In this document: in pieces, positions 31,940-42,895 of the stretch
Numbering within the stretch: the first letter of the stretch is position 1
How the letters are laid out: each line of letters starts with the position of its first letter
Assembly: GCA_024449915.1 (NCBI GenBank)
Contig: JAMZAV010000111.1
Span: 620,001 to 684,000, forward strand
Direction: 5' to 3'
DNA: 64,000 nt
From: Sweltsa coloradensis
Lineage: Eukaryota > Arthropoda > Insecta > Plecoptera > Chloroperlidae
Notes under the pieces: generated by a model
Database searches by the model: none
The model's input: the letters and a program-made list of their open reading frames with translations, nothing else
What the model was told of the DNA's origin: nothing
Made by a program: the position numbers and the translations under genes

Positions 31940-32252
31940 CCCTCCTTTGTAAATCAGTTTTATAATTGAATAAGATAGATGTTAAATAAATATATAAAAG
32001 ATTCAGTAAACTAAACTTTAAGTTCAAGTAGATTTAAACGTAAAGATCAATGTCTGATTTAAAAAAAAAACTGTAGTGAGTTTCACTCAATTTTAGCTCG
32101 GATTGATTTTATAAAATTAATATCATTTTACTCGAGGTTTTAAAGGTACAGAATATACAAAACAAAATTTAATATGTGATAATATAAACCAAATAGTGGC
32201 AGGCGCTGCAAATATTAAAGAAAATTTATAAAAATGGTGGAGGTGCCGGTTC
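31940..32252 (+). repeat. dispersed repeat ending in the GGTGGAGGTGCCGG motif
   Basis: CCTCCTTTGTAAATCAGTTT start (as in unit A), CTCGGATTGATTTTATAAAA, AAAGGTACAGAATATAC, GGCAGGCGCTGC and GGTGGAGGTGCCGGTT (32237-32252). Parallels 24750-24990. On the minus strand ATATTTGCAG followed by CGCCTGCCA resembles a 3' splice junction, an observation without further support. Confidence 0.65.
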
Positions 32253-32284
32253 GCGAATAAACCTACAGTAGAAATTTAAATTTT

Positions 32285-32720
32285 ACTATAGTGTTTCCAA
32301 CGAAGAATGCAGATAGCTTAGAAATTGTTTTGCCAACATAACAACTTTCTCAACTTTTGTTGTTTTCGTTTTAAAGTAAGAAGAGTTCATAGTAACACAT
32401 ATTTATAAATTAATGCCTATATTTATACCATGTTTGAATAAAAAAGTTGTATTCAATAAATTACTTTTAGTGGATAAAAACTCATTGTATTAATGTATAA
32501 CTAAAGTGTTTTTTTTTTAGATAAAGCTTTTGAATATGTCTTAACTCTATTCACGCTAGCTCAGCGTGGATCTAGCATACGGAGGAACTCTGCGATCTAG
32601 CACAGATAAGTCTTTCTTATGTTGGCTACACATATTTCTCTTTCATACACAAAGGCGACATTCCTTTTACCGCATATTCATACAACCCCCAGCGCTACCA
32701 TTTGTGACGAAAGCATCTGA
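32285..32720 (+). repeat. left arm of a widely spaced inverted repeat
   Basis: Two blocks, 32285-32360 (CCAACGAAGAATGCAGATAG) and 32545-32720 (TATTCACGCTAGCTCAGCGT ... GGCGACATTCCTTTTACCGC), have inverted counterparts adjacent to each other at 36220-36465. About 185 bp of extra sequence separates the two blocks here. The pair encloses about 3.5 kb, including a LINE fragment and a 5S-SINE. Confidence 0.8.
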
Positions 32721-32880
32721 ATTCTTTTGTTGGAGCCAGTATATTTTACCCACTATTTTCTCAGGCAAAAACATAAAATAAGATGTTATTTAAACTGCTA
32801 CAGTTACAATTACATCACAATTCGATAGCAAAGTAAAATAATGTTATAAAAAATAATTATTACAAAATTATAACGACACA

Positions 32881-33075
32881 TTACGCAATTATATCCTTAA
32901 GTCTATATCTAAAAATCCTGATTGCTGGCAAGTCCTTGAATACTTTCCCAGGTAAGTCATTCCATTTCACTATTCCCAATTCCACTAGAGAATTCAAACA
33001 TTTACTTCTATATTTCACATCTCTTTCCATCTTGTATATATGATATTTCCTTTCAATATACGTTGCGTCTATCAT
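32881..33075 (-). pseudogene. LINE reverse-transcriptase C-terminal fragment
   Basis: The 64-residue minus frame contains LNSLVELGIVKWNDLPGKVF and ends IFRYRLKDIIA before a stop. This matches the usual end of non-LTR retrotransposon ORF2 proteins: an aromatic/W-N-x-L-P motif followed by an F-x-x-x-L-K segment. Only the last domain remains; the catalytic part is absent. The following sequence to about 32790 would be its 3' UTR. Confidence 0.6.
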
Positions 33076-33394
33076 TCTACTTTTTATTTCATTCCATTGT
33101 GCCTCTCACTTTTTTAAATTAGGGAATTTCTAAGCATTAAAACTATCCAATCAGGTTGTGTGCCATTGACAACAGTTACTAGGATGCTTTTCCGAACACT
33201 CTAGTGATTCGAGCATACCTTCCAGCCATGAAACCTCTGCTACCCAATTGAATCTACTTTCAATGAATATATTCAGGCGATGACAAGTGAGGCAGCGGAA
33301 GCTAGTTTCCGATGTGACATCCGCTCTAGTCTGGATGCTAATTCCTCAACTCGTGTCGCTCATCCGTTGCATCTAGTTGACTACGCTCTGACAA

Positions 33395-33576
33395 GTTCAA
33401 TAATAGAGTGGGCTTACGTTCAGCCGAGCCGTCTACATGGTACTGAGTTGTAGAGGGAAGTGTGAGCTCCTGGGGAGGTTTCATAACAATACTGGTCTCG
33501 AACTCGCTTCCTATGGCATCAACGCATAATTAATAGCTGCAAGGACAGATGGAATAATATGTTCATCGCTATTATC
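33395..33576 (+). repeat. direct repeat D, copy 1 (interrupted by a 5S-SINE)
   Basis: AATAATAGAGTGGGCTTACG, CATGGTACTGAGTTGTAGAG, GAGCTCCTGGGG, CATAATTAATAGCTGCAAGG and GGACAGATGGAATAATATG are repeated at 34375-34575. The repeat continues beyond the inserted SINE (TATCCGTAGAGTTAA at about 34039). Confidence 0.85.
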
Positions 33577-33587
33577 ATAGTTCAGTG

Positions 33588-33997
33588 ATTGATGGAATAT
33601 TGTTTCATATTAATGCACTTTTGCTATTCGAGACCATGAGTGGTGATAGAAGAAGATGAAGTATGAACGGAAGGGAGGAGGGGAAACCCGGTACCGGCAT
33701 GTAGCTTACTCCTTTCGAAAAGTACTAAGGAGACCAACGGCTTAACGTCCCATCCGAAAGGACGGTGTAACTTTGACAGTCATATAGATTCCTTCAATAA
33801 CCCGAACTGCCGAGCAGACGTCGAGGAGAACGAAGACGTTACACTAGCTCTCGAACCCTCCATCTGCTCTAACCAGCAGTATACGTGAATTTCAGGGCAG
33901 AGGGCTCACCCACTCTGCCCCTGACCACGCCCGATTCTGCTTAACTTCGGTGTTCGAGTGGGAACCGGAAAAACGACCTCGGCTAAGCCGCTGGCTC
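33588..33997 (-). repeat. SINE-5S, copy 2 (minus), with target duplication
   Basis: Complete 5S-headed SINE: on the minus strand GCCAGCGGCTTAGCCGAGGT, CACCGAAGTTAAGCAGAATC, GGGCGTGGTCAGG, body, and the shared tail. The flanks ATAGTTCAGTG (33577-33587) and ATAGTTTAGTG (33998-34008) match at 10 of 11 positions, a LINE-type target duplication. It interrupts direct repeat D, so it is younger than that duplication. Confidence 0.93.
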
Positions 33998-34374
33998 ATA
34001 GTTTAGTGGCAGCGGTGGAAAAGAATATCATTGATATGATATCCGTAGAGTTAAACTATCGACCATAACTAAATCACGGGGTCTTCTTGTATCTACGAGA
34101 CCCAGCCGTTGATTTACTTCATGTCGAGATTGTATGTAAAAATAGTATTAAATTTTGAATATCATTAAACATAATTTTTTTAAATTAAGCATTTTGTAGC
34201 ATCTTTCACATAGTTTGCACCAAATGCTTGGGTGTTTCTTTAGGCACTTTGAATGACCTGACGGTTAGCGCGCCCTTAAACGAAATAATTATATTTTCGG
34301 AAATTATATTTTGTACGAACATTTCAACTAACTAAATAATATAAATAACTGAATAAGATAGACGTTAAAAAAAA

Positions 34375-34575
34375 TCAATATAATCAATAATAGAGTTGGC
34401 TTACACTCCGCCGAGCTGTCTCCATGGTGCTGAGTTGTAGAGAAGGCGTGAAGCTCCTGGGGTCGTTTCAAAACAATACCAGAGTCGAACTCGATTCAAA
34501 TCACATCAAAACATAATTAATCGCTGTAAGGACAGATGAAATAATATGTTGATCACTAGGTGGTAGTTTAATGGA
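34375..34575 (+). repeat. direct repeat D, copy 2
   Basis: Homologous to 33395-33576, without a SINE insertion; the pre-insertion site reads GGTGGTAGTTTAATGGAAAT. Function unknown. Confidence 0.85.
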
Positions 34576-35336
34576 AATGTAATATAATAATTACTGTAAG
34601 TTATCCGTAGAGTTAAGACAAAATAGCTCTAATATTTTGAATATTTTGTATTTGCCAACCCATAATGGTTTTTCTTGCACTTCTAATAAATAATAAGATT
34701 TGATAATTTTGTCTTTGAACTTAGTTTGTCAATTCTATCATGACGTTTTTAGAAAGATGGATCATTGTATGTGTAGGCTGATGTTTTCCTTAACAATTTT
34801 GTTATAATAAAAATTTCAAAAGATGATTCGAGAGTTATTTAAACTATCTCGATTTCAAGAAAAAGTTAGCTTTCATGAATTCTGTTTTGCATTAGATTAC
34901 TGTAGATGGAATTTAAATTAACGAAAACTCAAACGAAACGTTTTGAAACTTCTACCTTAGAATGAAATGGGGGGAGGTTAAGAATGAGATTAAGGAAGGG
35001 GAAACTTACACATCATCTAAGAGATACATTGGAAATATTGACCTGAGAAGCTTAATTTAACTTGGGTCGCTGAGGTTGGCTTGGAGACGAGTTTAATCGC
35101 TTTGCTCTCTGGATTTTCCGGGTAAAACGGTTAACAACGTTAATATAGAATCAATCTATGACATCCAGTACGCGTATTTCTAAATTAATTAGTTGATTTT
35201 AAATAAAAAATCGTGACATCTCCGTCATTTACTCAATTTTGGTCAACTTCGGGAATTTATTCCAAGTGTACGGATTTTTTTAACGCAAATGTGCATACTA
35301 AATAAACACGTTTGTATCAGGTTAATTTGGTGAATC
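34576..35336. other. AT-rich, no gene seen
   Basis: No repeat copy or exon recognised. Confidence 0.3.
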
Positions 35337-35706
35337 TTAAGAGGGAATGGGACACATTTGGCAGTTAGCAAATAGCTTCGCTCAAGAACCATCCGACGTA
35401 TTAGAAACTTGCAAAGTTGTCAAAGCATACATGGACAGCACTGTGGTCATAGATTTTCCAAATTTTGACTTGATCAGTCAGAAAAAAATCACGAATATGG
35501 TCAATTTAGAGTTTTTAGCAAAATCAAAATTCGTGAAAACTTATTTAATTTTTATAAATTATTTTAAAACAAAATTTACAAATGTGTTACTGTAGAGCCC
35601 TATAATTCCACATTTGTGACATGTGTTTAAAATTTTAGACACCTGTGGTGTCAGTTGGCCGAGCGAACAGCAATTTGCCTAAAACGCATGTCCTATACTC
35701 TCTTAA
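35337..35706 (+). mobile_element. TTAA-2 MITE, copy 3 (most complete)
   Basis: TTAA (35337-35340) + GAGGGAATGGGACACATTTG; right end GTCCTATACTCTC + TTAA (35703-35706). The terminal 14 bp are imperfect inverted repeats. About 370 bp. The 82-codon frame starting inside it is not a gene because other copies do not preserve it. Confidence 0.85.
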
Positions 35707-36219
35707 GATAAACGGTTGGATGCGAATTTCCAGAATTAAAATCCGTGTTTTGCATTTCCCATTTTTTACGTTTTGGACTTATGTCTCGCAATGGATCTTT
35801 AAGTCTCATCTTGCAACCATAGTGTAGATATCGTTATAAAATACTTCATGAACATGAATGCAAAGTTTGGTAATGATATAGGAAAACAGTTCAGCAGAAA
35901 TCATCAACACCTGAGTGCGCGCATTTGAGTTGGGCCAAGCTCAGCGCCTTCTCTCAAAGCAACAGGTTAGAGAGGATATTAAACGAACATTGATTTTGAC
36001 TTGGGATTAACCACAATAGAAACAAGAATTAGTAAACTGATACTGATTCGTTGACTTTAGATGGATCAACATGGAAGCTTACACCCTAAACGCGGATCTC
36101 TAATTCTGGAAGTTAACTATTCAATTCCAGCTGCCGACAGTCCTAACTAAAAGGGTTTAAACTTTCCATGGTGTTACTTTGTCGTATGAGGAGTTTACCC
36201 TCACACTATTGCTCCAACG
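35707..36219. other. no gene seen
   Basis: No recognisable repeat or exon before the inverted-repeat arm. Confidence 0.3.
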
Positions 36220-36465
36220 AAAACATGCAGATGCTTTGTATTGTTGGGGGTTGTATGAATGTGCGGTAAAAGGAATGTCGCCTTTGTGTATGAAAGAGAA
36301 ATATCTTTTACCAACGCAAGCAAATCTATCTGTGCTAGATCACAGGGTTCCTCCGTGTGCTAGATCCACGCTGAGCTAGCGTGAATAGAGTGGACAAAGT
36401 TGTTAGGTTGGGAAAACTATTTCGAGCTATCTGCATTCTTTCGTTGGGACCACTATACATTCTCT
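36220..36465 (-). repeat. right arm of the widely spaced inverted repeat
   Basis: GGTAAAAGGAATGTCGCC, GTGTATGAAAGAGAAATAT, GATCCACGCTGAGCTAGCGT and GAGCTATCTGCATTCTTTCG are inverted relative to 32285-32720. A 66-codon frame inside (36179-36379) has no counterpart frame in the other arm. Confidence 0.8.
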
Positions 36466-36527
36466 CCTTAACATCATCACACCCTATAATAACGGATTTA
36501 CTATAAAATATCATGTTTTGTAAGCCT

Positions 36528-37037
36528 TTAACTCATTCAGACCACGTGTCCATTATAATGGACTAAACAATTTTGATTTTTGAAAAATTAGACTTAAAGT
36601 TTTTTCAATTTGGCCAACAAAAAATTCAAAAAAATTGGGGAATTCAAATTCACATTTTTTTTTACCTCATTGCGATAGGACGAAGAGTACCGTTTTTAGA
36701 GAAGATTGAAAATTGAAATGTGTAAAAACGGGCAAAAAAAAGTGTTTTTGTTTTTTTCCCGGAAATTTAAAATTATACTAGTTTTGCCCGTATTTGAGAT
36801 ACAGAAAATCCAAAATATGCAAAAAATTCCGAAAAAAATCTAGTTTTAGAAATGCACTTAAAATTTACATTTGAACATCAAACGTTGCTTTTATTCGAAA
36901 TCCAAAATTTCCCATAATTCCTTAAATATTACAATGAAAAAAAAAAAAAACTAAAATTATCAGAAAAAAACCGGATGTTAATTTTTAGCTTAAAATATCC
37001 TTATCGTGCCAATTTTATTGTGTTCTGAATGAGTTAA
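36528..37037 (+). mobile_element. piggyBac-like MITE, copy 1
   Basis: TTAACTCATTCAGACCACG at the left and GTTCTGAATGAGTTAA at the right: TTAA target copies plus inverted CTCATTCAGA termini. Interior GGACGAAGAGTACCGTTTTT, CCCGGAAATTTAAAATTATA and GTATTTGAGATACA are shared with 56085-56539. No transposase frame. The left end contains GTCCATTATAATGGAC, a perfect 16-bp palindrome. Confidence 0.85.
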
Positions 37038-38143
37038 TAATAAATACGTACTATGATTTTTGACTGATGCTTATCTAGCGGAAAAAGAATAATAATGTGC
37101 CATTATTTAATGGATGTATGTTTAATGTGTTTAAAAATGATATGATTATAGTTGCCGGTTTAAGAATAAACTATAGGAAAACCGTGACAGTGTTCAAACA
37201 CTGTATTAACTAGTGATTAACGATTAACATAGGTGACTCACTTTTATTTCGAAAACTTTCTCAACACTTAGAGTAAGTGTCAATGAGAATACAGTTCCCA
37301 TACGCTTCACGGCATGCCGGCAAATGGCTGTGCTACTTTAACCATGTGTTTTAGTCCTTAGACATCTTCTTATACCATTTAACCTTAAAGCATAGAGAAA
37401 ATCTTAAACATTCGTGTTAACGCACCATTACAAATCTTACTTTTTTGTAAATTAAATAACAAAACCAAAACACTATAAGCTTAGTGACCACGCGTCTGAA
37501 GCCTGATTTAGACGGTTCAATATTTCGTTCAAGCCATTGAATTTAATGGTTTGATTCAATGATTTTTCCTTCAATGGTACCAATTAAATGGTCAAATTAA
37601 TGTGTCCAAAGCCTTGGTCAAAGGATTTTTTCAACCCATTTAGTTAAGAGCATGTCCTATTTTTCGTCAAAGGTTTTATGAAACCGATTAATTAGGAGTC
37701 ACTTCGTTATGATGTCACTGGCCCAATCATGGAAAGTACTACAAAAAAAAGAAGATAAGGCTGGGCATTGTTTACATTTCACAGCTGTTTTTAGGTTAGG
37801 TTAAGTTTGGTTGCTGTTTTCCACTTTTCCGTAGCAAAGCTTATCAAAGAAGACAGCGAACTCGCTTCTCTTACAGTGTAAAGTAAAGAAAGTCAAGACT
37901 TATTCGTTTTGTTGATTGACACATGGATTGACACTGGTGCTTCAAATATTTCTTGTAGGCATTCATCACGGGCGGCTAGGACATATTTAAACAGTTGTGA
38001 CTACCCCAATGTTTCCTTCCCTTGAAATCAATGGCTTGAACGAAACATTGAATTGTCTTCTTCAGGCTTGAGGTTGGCTGCGAGCTTTGACGAAATATCG
38101 CGCAATGGGTGCGCGCATTGTATGGTTTTACCACGGAGTAATT
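37038..38143. other. no gene recognised
   Basis: About 37153-37185 (GCCGGTTTAAGAATAAACTA) weakly resembles the sequence after the GGTGGAGGTGCCGG motif at 32237. Otherwise AT-rich with no exon. Confidence 0.3.
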
Positions 38144-38948
38144 TGGATGAGCGAAGCGAAGACTTCAATTTCACCGACCCCCCAAAAAATTTAGCTCCGT
38201 TGTTGTATTTGTTTTTTTTTCCGTCTGTTTGTTCGCTCTCTACCGGGCAAACGGCATATGCGACTTGATGAAAATTTGACACGACCTTCGTTTTCTCTGA
38301 ACTTAGACTAGCCACGTTTTTGGGTACAATCGAAGAAATATTTCTCATGAATATCGTACTTTTACGATTTTTTTCGATTTTTAGTGCGATATTTTCGTGA
38401 CATTTGGACCGATTCTGACCAAACGGGTGGGGCTACAACGTTCATATTTCACATGCACATTAAGGTAACGGTAATGTAACCTTTGAAAGAAAAAGTTGAA
38501 AAAATTACCCAGAATCTATAGAAAAAAAAAAAAAAAAAAAGTTTTAATATTTAACACCTCACAAAACTGAAATTAAAACCTTTATTTCTATAGATTTTGG
38601 CTAACTTTTTCAACTTTTTCTTTCAAAAGTCAATTCATTACCCTTACCTTAATGTCCATGTGAAATATTAACGTTGTAGCCCCACCCGTTTGTTCAGAAT
38701 CGGTCCAAATGTCACGAAAATATAGATAGATTTTAGACCTTTCTCACAGCCTTGTATGAAAACTTCACAGGAGATTTTATACTTTACTCACAGCCTTGTT
38801 ACAAACAATCAAAGATCCAACAGACCTAATGATTGCTTTGTACAGGCCGTGTCAATATGTTTTTATTATTTAAATTAATATTAACATTTTATAATTTAAA
38901 AGCTCATCCATCAACGCGACTAAAAAAAGCGTTTGCGAAGCTTCCTAG
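38144..38948 (+). mobile_element. helitron-like element, copy 4 (5' variant B)
   Basis: TTGGATGAGCGAAGCGAAG and CTTCAATTTCACCGACCCC start, family blocks, then an inverted second set of blocks (AACTTTTTCTTTCAAAAGTC ... CAACGTTGTAGCCCCACCC type), and end GCTCATCCATCAACGCGACT ... GAAGCTTCCTAG followed by T. The terminal hairpin is altered (AACGC...GCGTTTGCG). It looks like a compound of two copies in opposite orientation. Confidence 0.8.
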
Positions 38949-39584
38949 TAAATAGTACCATGGTTTAACCACAGTACTGTTTATAACTCCATGGTTTAAC
39001 TGTGTATCAATTTTATCTCTGGTGTATCTCTATTTTTTATCTCTCTTCGATTAATAAGTTCTAATTTTTATTAATCTAACATTTATGTTTAAACAGTTGG
39101 CTAAATCGAGTTAGCAACATTGGTGGCTGGGGAAAATTATAAACGATGAAACTCGTAATACACAGTTTGCGAACTGAAACCTTGCCAATATATATTTCAA
39201 ACTGAAGCAAAAGTTGTTGCCAACCGAGGAAGTTTGTGTCTATTGAGGTGGCATCACTGCTGATGTAGAAGTTATAAACCACATGAACTGTACGGCTTGA
39301 TCCTGCCGAGGCTAGTCACAGAGCGACATAGGCGCACCATTGAACCATATCCATGAATACATTTTCTAGATTTAATTAGTCAGTGGAATTGATTGTTTTT
39401 ATACAATCCATAAATAACTAAATTCAACCCGACCGTGATTCGAACGCGAATCTCCCACCTACCTTTCGCCAATTTACCTTTATAAACTGTGAATTGTTGA
39501 CGCAATATTATTACTATTCAATCATATGTATAATGCACCATCGATTCAGAATAAAACATTAAGTTATCGGCCCAGAAGTTTGTT
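38949..39584. other. no gene seen
   Basis: The sequence CCATGGTTTAAC occurs twice near 38957 and 38990. No recognisable repeat or exon. Confidence 0.3.
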
Positions 39585-39655
39585 GTGTAAGGCGCCCACC
39601 TGGAAAGCTGGATACCCTGGTTCAAATCCCGGTTGGGATAGATTTTGTAATTTCT
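39585..39655 (+). repeat. decayed tRNA-like sequence (SINE-D head)
   Basis: GTGTAAGGCGCCCACCTGGA, CTGGTTCAAATCCCGGTTGG have A- and B-box-like order and parallel 44920-44995. The acceptor and T stems do not pair fully, so not a tRNA gene. A GATGATGA-rich tail follows to about 39720. Confidence 0.6.
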
Positions 39656-39768
39656 GGGTGGTGATAATACTGTACATGTATATGATAAAGATTGATGATA
39701 GAGATGATGATGAAGATTGAGACATGTGTCTCAATCATCGAAACTATATTGTATACTGTATTACATAA

Positions 39769-40310
39769 CAGTGTTGTGACTTATCTAGATGATCTATCTA
39801 GATAAAATCCGTTATCTATTATCGTATCTAAATAAGTTGTTTGATGTTATCTTTTTCTATTATCCAAATAAAATAACGTTTTATCTTATCTTAGCTTTTT
39901 AATATTTTAGATAACATTTTTTAATAAATTAATAAACAATAATGTAAACAAAAATATAATATTAAATCCACTTTTTAAAATGAAAAATTATTTTGCTTGT
40001 TTTTTTAGTTAACTTTGTTATCTTAATCGCAGATCGCAGTGCCGCATATTTTAAATTCATCTAATTAGACATGTCAACTTGTCAAGTTTAACAAAATATT
40101 AATAACTTTTGGAGGGGAAAAAATAATGTAAAAAATACGCTAATCTCAATAATTATTAGCGTTTATCTAATTGAAATTATCAAGATAATTAATTTCATCA
40201 CTTATCGTTTATCTAGATAATTATCTACACTATCTTTCATCTTATCAAGATAATTTTAGGAGAATTATCTTTTATCTAGGTAAAAAATAAATTATCTACT
40301 CACAACCCTG
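39769..40310. mobile_element. hAT-like MITE rich in TATCTAGATA
   Basis: CAGTGTTGTGACTTATCTAG start and TTATCTACTCACAACCCTG end are imperfect inverted termini of CAGNG hAT type. The interior is dense in TATCTAGATAA/TTATCTA segments at both ends around an AT-rich centre. No matching 8-bp duplication is visible (left TTACATAA, right GTTCAGAA), so superfamily assignment rests on the termini. Confidence 0.65.
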
Positions 40311-40717
40311 GTTCAGAACCAACTTCGTGTTAACTAGGGAATTATTTATATGCTTGTTACTCAGTTTATGAACTATTAAATTTTGCAATGCAATTTAAAA
40401 CTCTGTTTGTTTATACGACGATAATAAATCCCCCACATTACCACCAATTACACACATTATGTTGTACACAAACGCAATGTTTATTTAGTTAATATTAGCT
40501 TCGGCTACAGCAAGCATATTAAACTTGTGTTAGCATGTTCCGAACTAGCCTTACTATTACTGGCGTCGCACGTGGGGGAAATATAGCGAACCAGCGCGAT
40601 TCAACTTCAATAACCGCTCGCTGGTTGGGCGTTACTCGCGCTTTAACGACGTCGGCGCTGACTGCGTTGGTAAACAGCCAGTTTAAATTTAATTTTCTTT
40701 CTTTTATTACAGTGTTA
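40311..40717. other. GC-richer patch, no gene recognised
   Basis: About 40540-40690 is GC-richer with several CGC/GCG words (CGCGATTCAACTTCAATAAC, CGCTCGCTGGTTGGGCG). An open frame at 40535-40720 has no recognisable domain. Confidence 0.3.
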
Positions 40718-41092
40718 TAAATTGTGTGGTTCTTTCATGGTCTTGTGATCGAATCCCGCGATAAATAAAAAAAATTTAACTTGTGATAAGGACTCATGTC
40801 CATAAACTCTTGGCTAAGGAATAGGTAAACTTTGACTTTCGAGTCGTCCTAGCAACGAGGCACATAATACATTCTAAGGTTGTTCCGAATCAGCCTTGTT
40901 GATTCTGGCGAGTCCGCGGGTGGAATAGTGTTCAGCTTGATTGATCGGTGATTCGTACTTAAATATGCCGGTCTCTAGTTGGTCATTGTTCGCTCGTCGA
41001 TTATGTCTGCGTCTACAGGGTTGGCTTGGTCTACTTTAGATTCAATGTCGTCCACTTTAAATCAGTAATGCTACTGAGATGTGATTTAAAAG
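40718..41092 (+). repeat. SINE-C
   Basis: Decayed head (GTGATCGAATCCCGCG), then CGAGTCGTCCTAGCAACGAG, CATTCTAAGGTTGTTCCGAA, GAGTCCGCGGGTGGAATAG, TTGATTGATCGGTGATTCG and GGGTTGGCTTGGTCTACTTT as in the other copies. Confidence 0.88.
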
Positions 41093-41156
41093 AATTTAAT
41101 GTGGTAAAATATCAATAATATGCTTCATTGTATTAATGATTGTGTTATGAATGAAA

Positions 41157-41243
41157 CTAATTATAACTTGTCCTTGTTTCAGGTAAGAGTGATTGAGCAG
41201 AGAGATGATCGTGATTCTTCGGCTTTCCCCGGCTTATCTTCGT
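41157..41243 (+). promoter_or_regulatory. second recursive-splice-like site with cryptic exon
   Basis: Branch-like CTAAT (41157-41161), TGTCCTTGTTTCAG with AG at 41181-41182, joined directly to GTAAGA at 41183. The next 61 nt (to 41243) are open in only one frame (VRVIEQRDDRDSSAFPGLSS) and reach a donor GTGAGA at 41244; read through, that frame stops at about 41284. The sequence is not part of the SINE that ends about 80 bp upstream. Same strand and architecture as 13447/13448. It could alternatively be an ordinary exon. Confidence 0.5.
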
Positions 41244-41352
41244 GTGAGACGCGTGAAACGGTCTGTGCCTTTATTTACTGTTGAAATATCTAAACATAAG
41301 CGACACCTCGGCCAAATAAAAAATCCTGACAAATGGGTTGCATGAAAGAGGA

Positions 41353-41708
41353 CAGGCGCGAAGGAACGTTTTGAAAGTTTGAGGGGGGGGGGGTCAAATC
41401 AATTATCAGATTTTGTGGGAAAAATCTGGGGCCCTAGACCCCACACCACCACGGTTATTTATTCATTTTTTTAAACTGCACTCGGACATCTGCGATCTAA
41501 AAACTCAAAACGTGAACATGAAGTGGACTATTTTAGAAAATTTCAACCTAACTTTTCATGTAATAATGAAGCATACAGGCAAACATTCGTTTTACCAAAG
41601 TGACTGTCGAATTGTATAAGTGTACGTGCATATTTACTATGGAAATTCTGGAGTAAATATTTAACTAGCGCTGGTTTTGCCCCGCCCCCCGGTTCCTACG
41701 CCACACAT
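41353..41708. mobile_element. hAT-1 MITE, copy 3 (inverted)
   Basis: CAGGCGCGAAGGAACGTTTT start, G run, GGACATCTGCGATCTAAAA, AACGTGAACATGAAGTGGAC, and CCCCCCGGTTCCTACGCCAC end. Reverse of the 10741-11130 arrangement. No clear target duplication, so older or rearranged. Confidence 0.8.
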
Positions 41709-41934
41709 CAGGAAATATATATTTTGGAATCTCGCAATGATCATTGTATGAAAGTTATTTGGTAGAGCTTTTTAAGTGCAAAAGCTAAAATTGGATCGAA
41801 GATTTTTAGTATTCGTCCGTTAAACTTTTCGTCACAAGTTGAATTGAGGGGAAACGACTTCATGTAATATTTTTGCATCATGTTTTTTTTTTATCGCCGA
41901 TACGATACTCATAAATATATTTTGTTAAGACTGA

Positions 41935-42062
41935 CGAGGTTCAGTCGTTAATCCTTACAATTTTCATATTAGCAAATTATACCTAGTTTACCTAAAGAAG
42001 GTTAGGCCCCTATACATTGCACCCTATAACAGGTTTAATTTCACTGGTAAAAATTTAAAATT
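41935..42062 (+). repeat. SINE-A, 5'-truncated
   Basis: GAGGTTCAGTCGTTAATCC, then CATATTAGCAAATTATACCT, GGCCCCTATACATTGCACCC and TATAACAGGTTTAATTTC match the SINE-A 3' half. The tRNA-like head is missing. Confidence 0.75.
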
Positions 42063-42895
42063 TAAATTTAAGTCTGTCAAAAAATCCTGCATCAAACGTT
42101 TTCCCAGAGAATTAATTTTCCTTTCAATTATGTTTTAAATAAATAAAAGATTCGTTGAAAAGAAATGTTTTGAAAGAAATCATTAGAAAAATTTAAATTG
42201 TGCACTACCAGCTATACCCAGGTCGCATATCTCAAAGTTACCCAAAGTATGGAGTAAATGGTTTCCCATACACACACAGAGACATTGAACATAAAGATTG
42301 AATGAACAAACACAATAACAGTCCGAATTGGGCAACGACTACTCGCCTTGAAGGGTTACATTTCATTGAAACAATAACAAACATTCGAACTGTAACAAAA
42401 TTCAATTTCCCTCAGTCTTTTCTTTGTTTTACGTCAGAAAGTGGAAAAAACCTCTTCGTATCTGATTTCTAAATGGCATTTGACGTGATGGCTGGTAATC
42501 GAGAGGGGGGGGGAGGGGGGGGGGGTAAACGAGAAGGCGACAGACAATTTCGTTTGCTGTCGTCTCGACGTCTTTATCGCCACCGGAGGGGGGTGGGGGT
42601 GGGGGGCTGATTAGTTTACGTCTTTATGACATGCTTCGGATCGCGCAGAGCAGGAAGAAAACCACAGCAGTAAATACAATAAACTCGGTGAGTTGAGAGC
42701 AAAAGCAAAGAGCAAATCTGGAAAATGCCACTTCATTGTTTTTAGTGAAATGAGCTTTACAAACTTTTGTGGCAACACAGAAACTAAATGAATACATACT
42801 TATTAAGAATATTCAGTAGACAACAGTTGGTACGCCCGTAAACCAAATAATCGAAAACTAAACTGATCTTCGCCCGTTCGTTTTTAATTGTTTAT
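42063..42895. other. no gene seen; G-quadruplex-prone block
   Basis: 42506-42609 carries long G runs (GGGGGGGGGAGGGGGGGGGG and GGGGGGTGGGGGTGGGGGG) flanking a short hairpin GACAGACAA..GCTGTC. The rest is AT-rich with no exon. Confidence 0.5.

Noticed and set aside
32940..32965. Third ratchet-like site (TTTCCCAG|GTAAGT) on the plus strand
   Set aside because: It is the antisense of the conserved W-N-D-L-P-G-K codons of a LINE fragment and has only a short pyrimidine tract.
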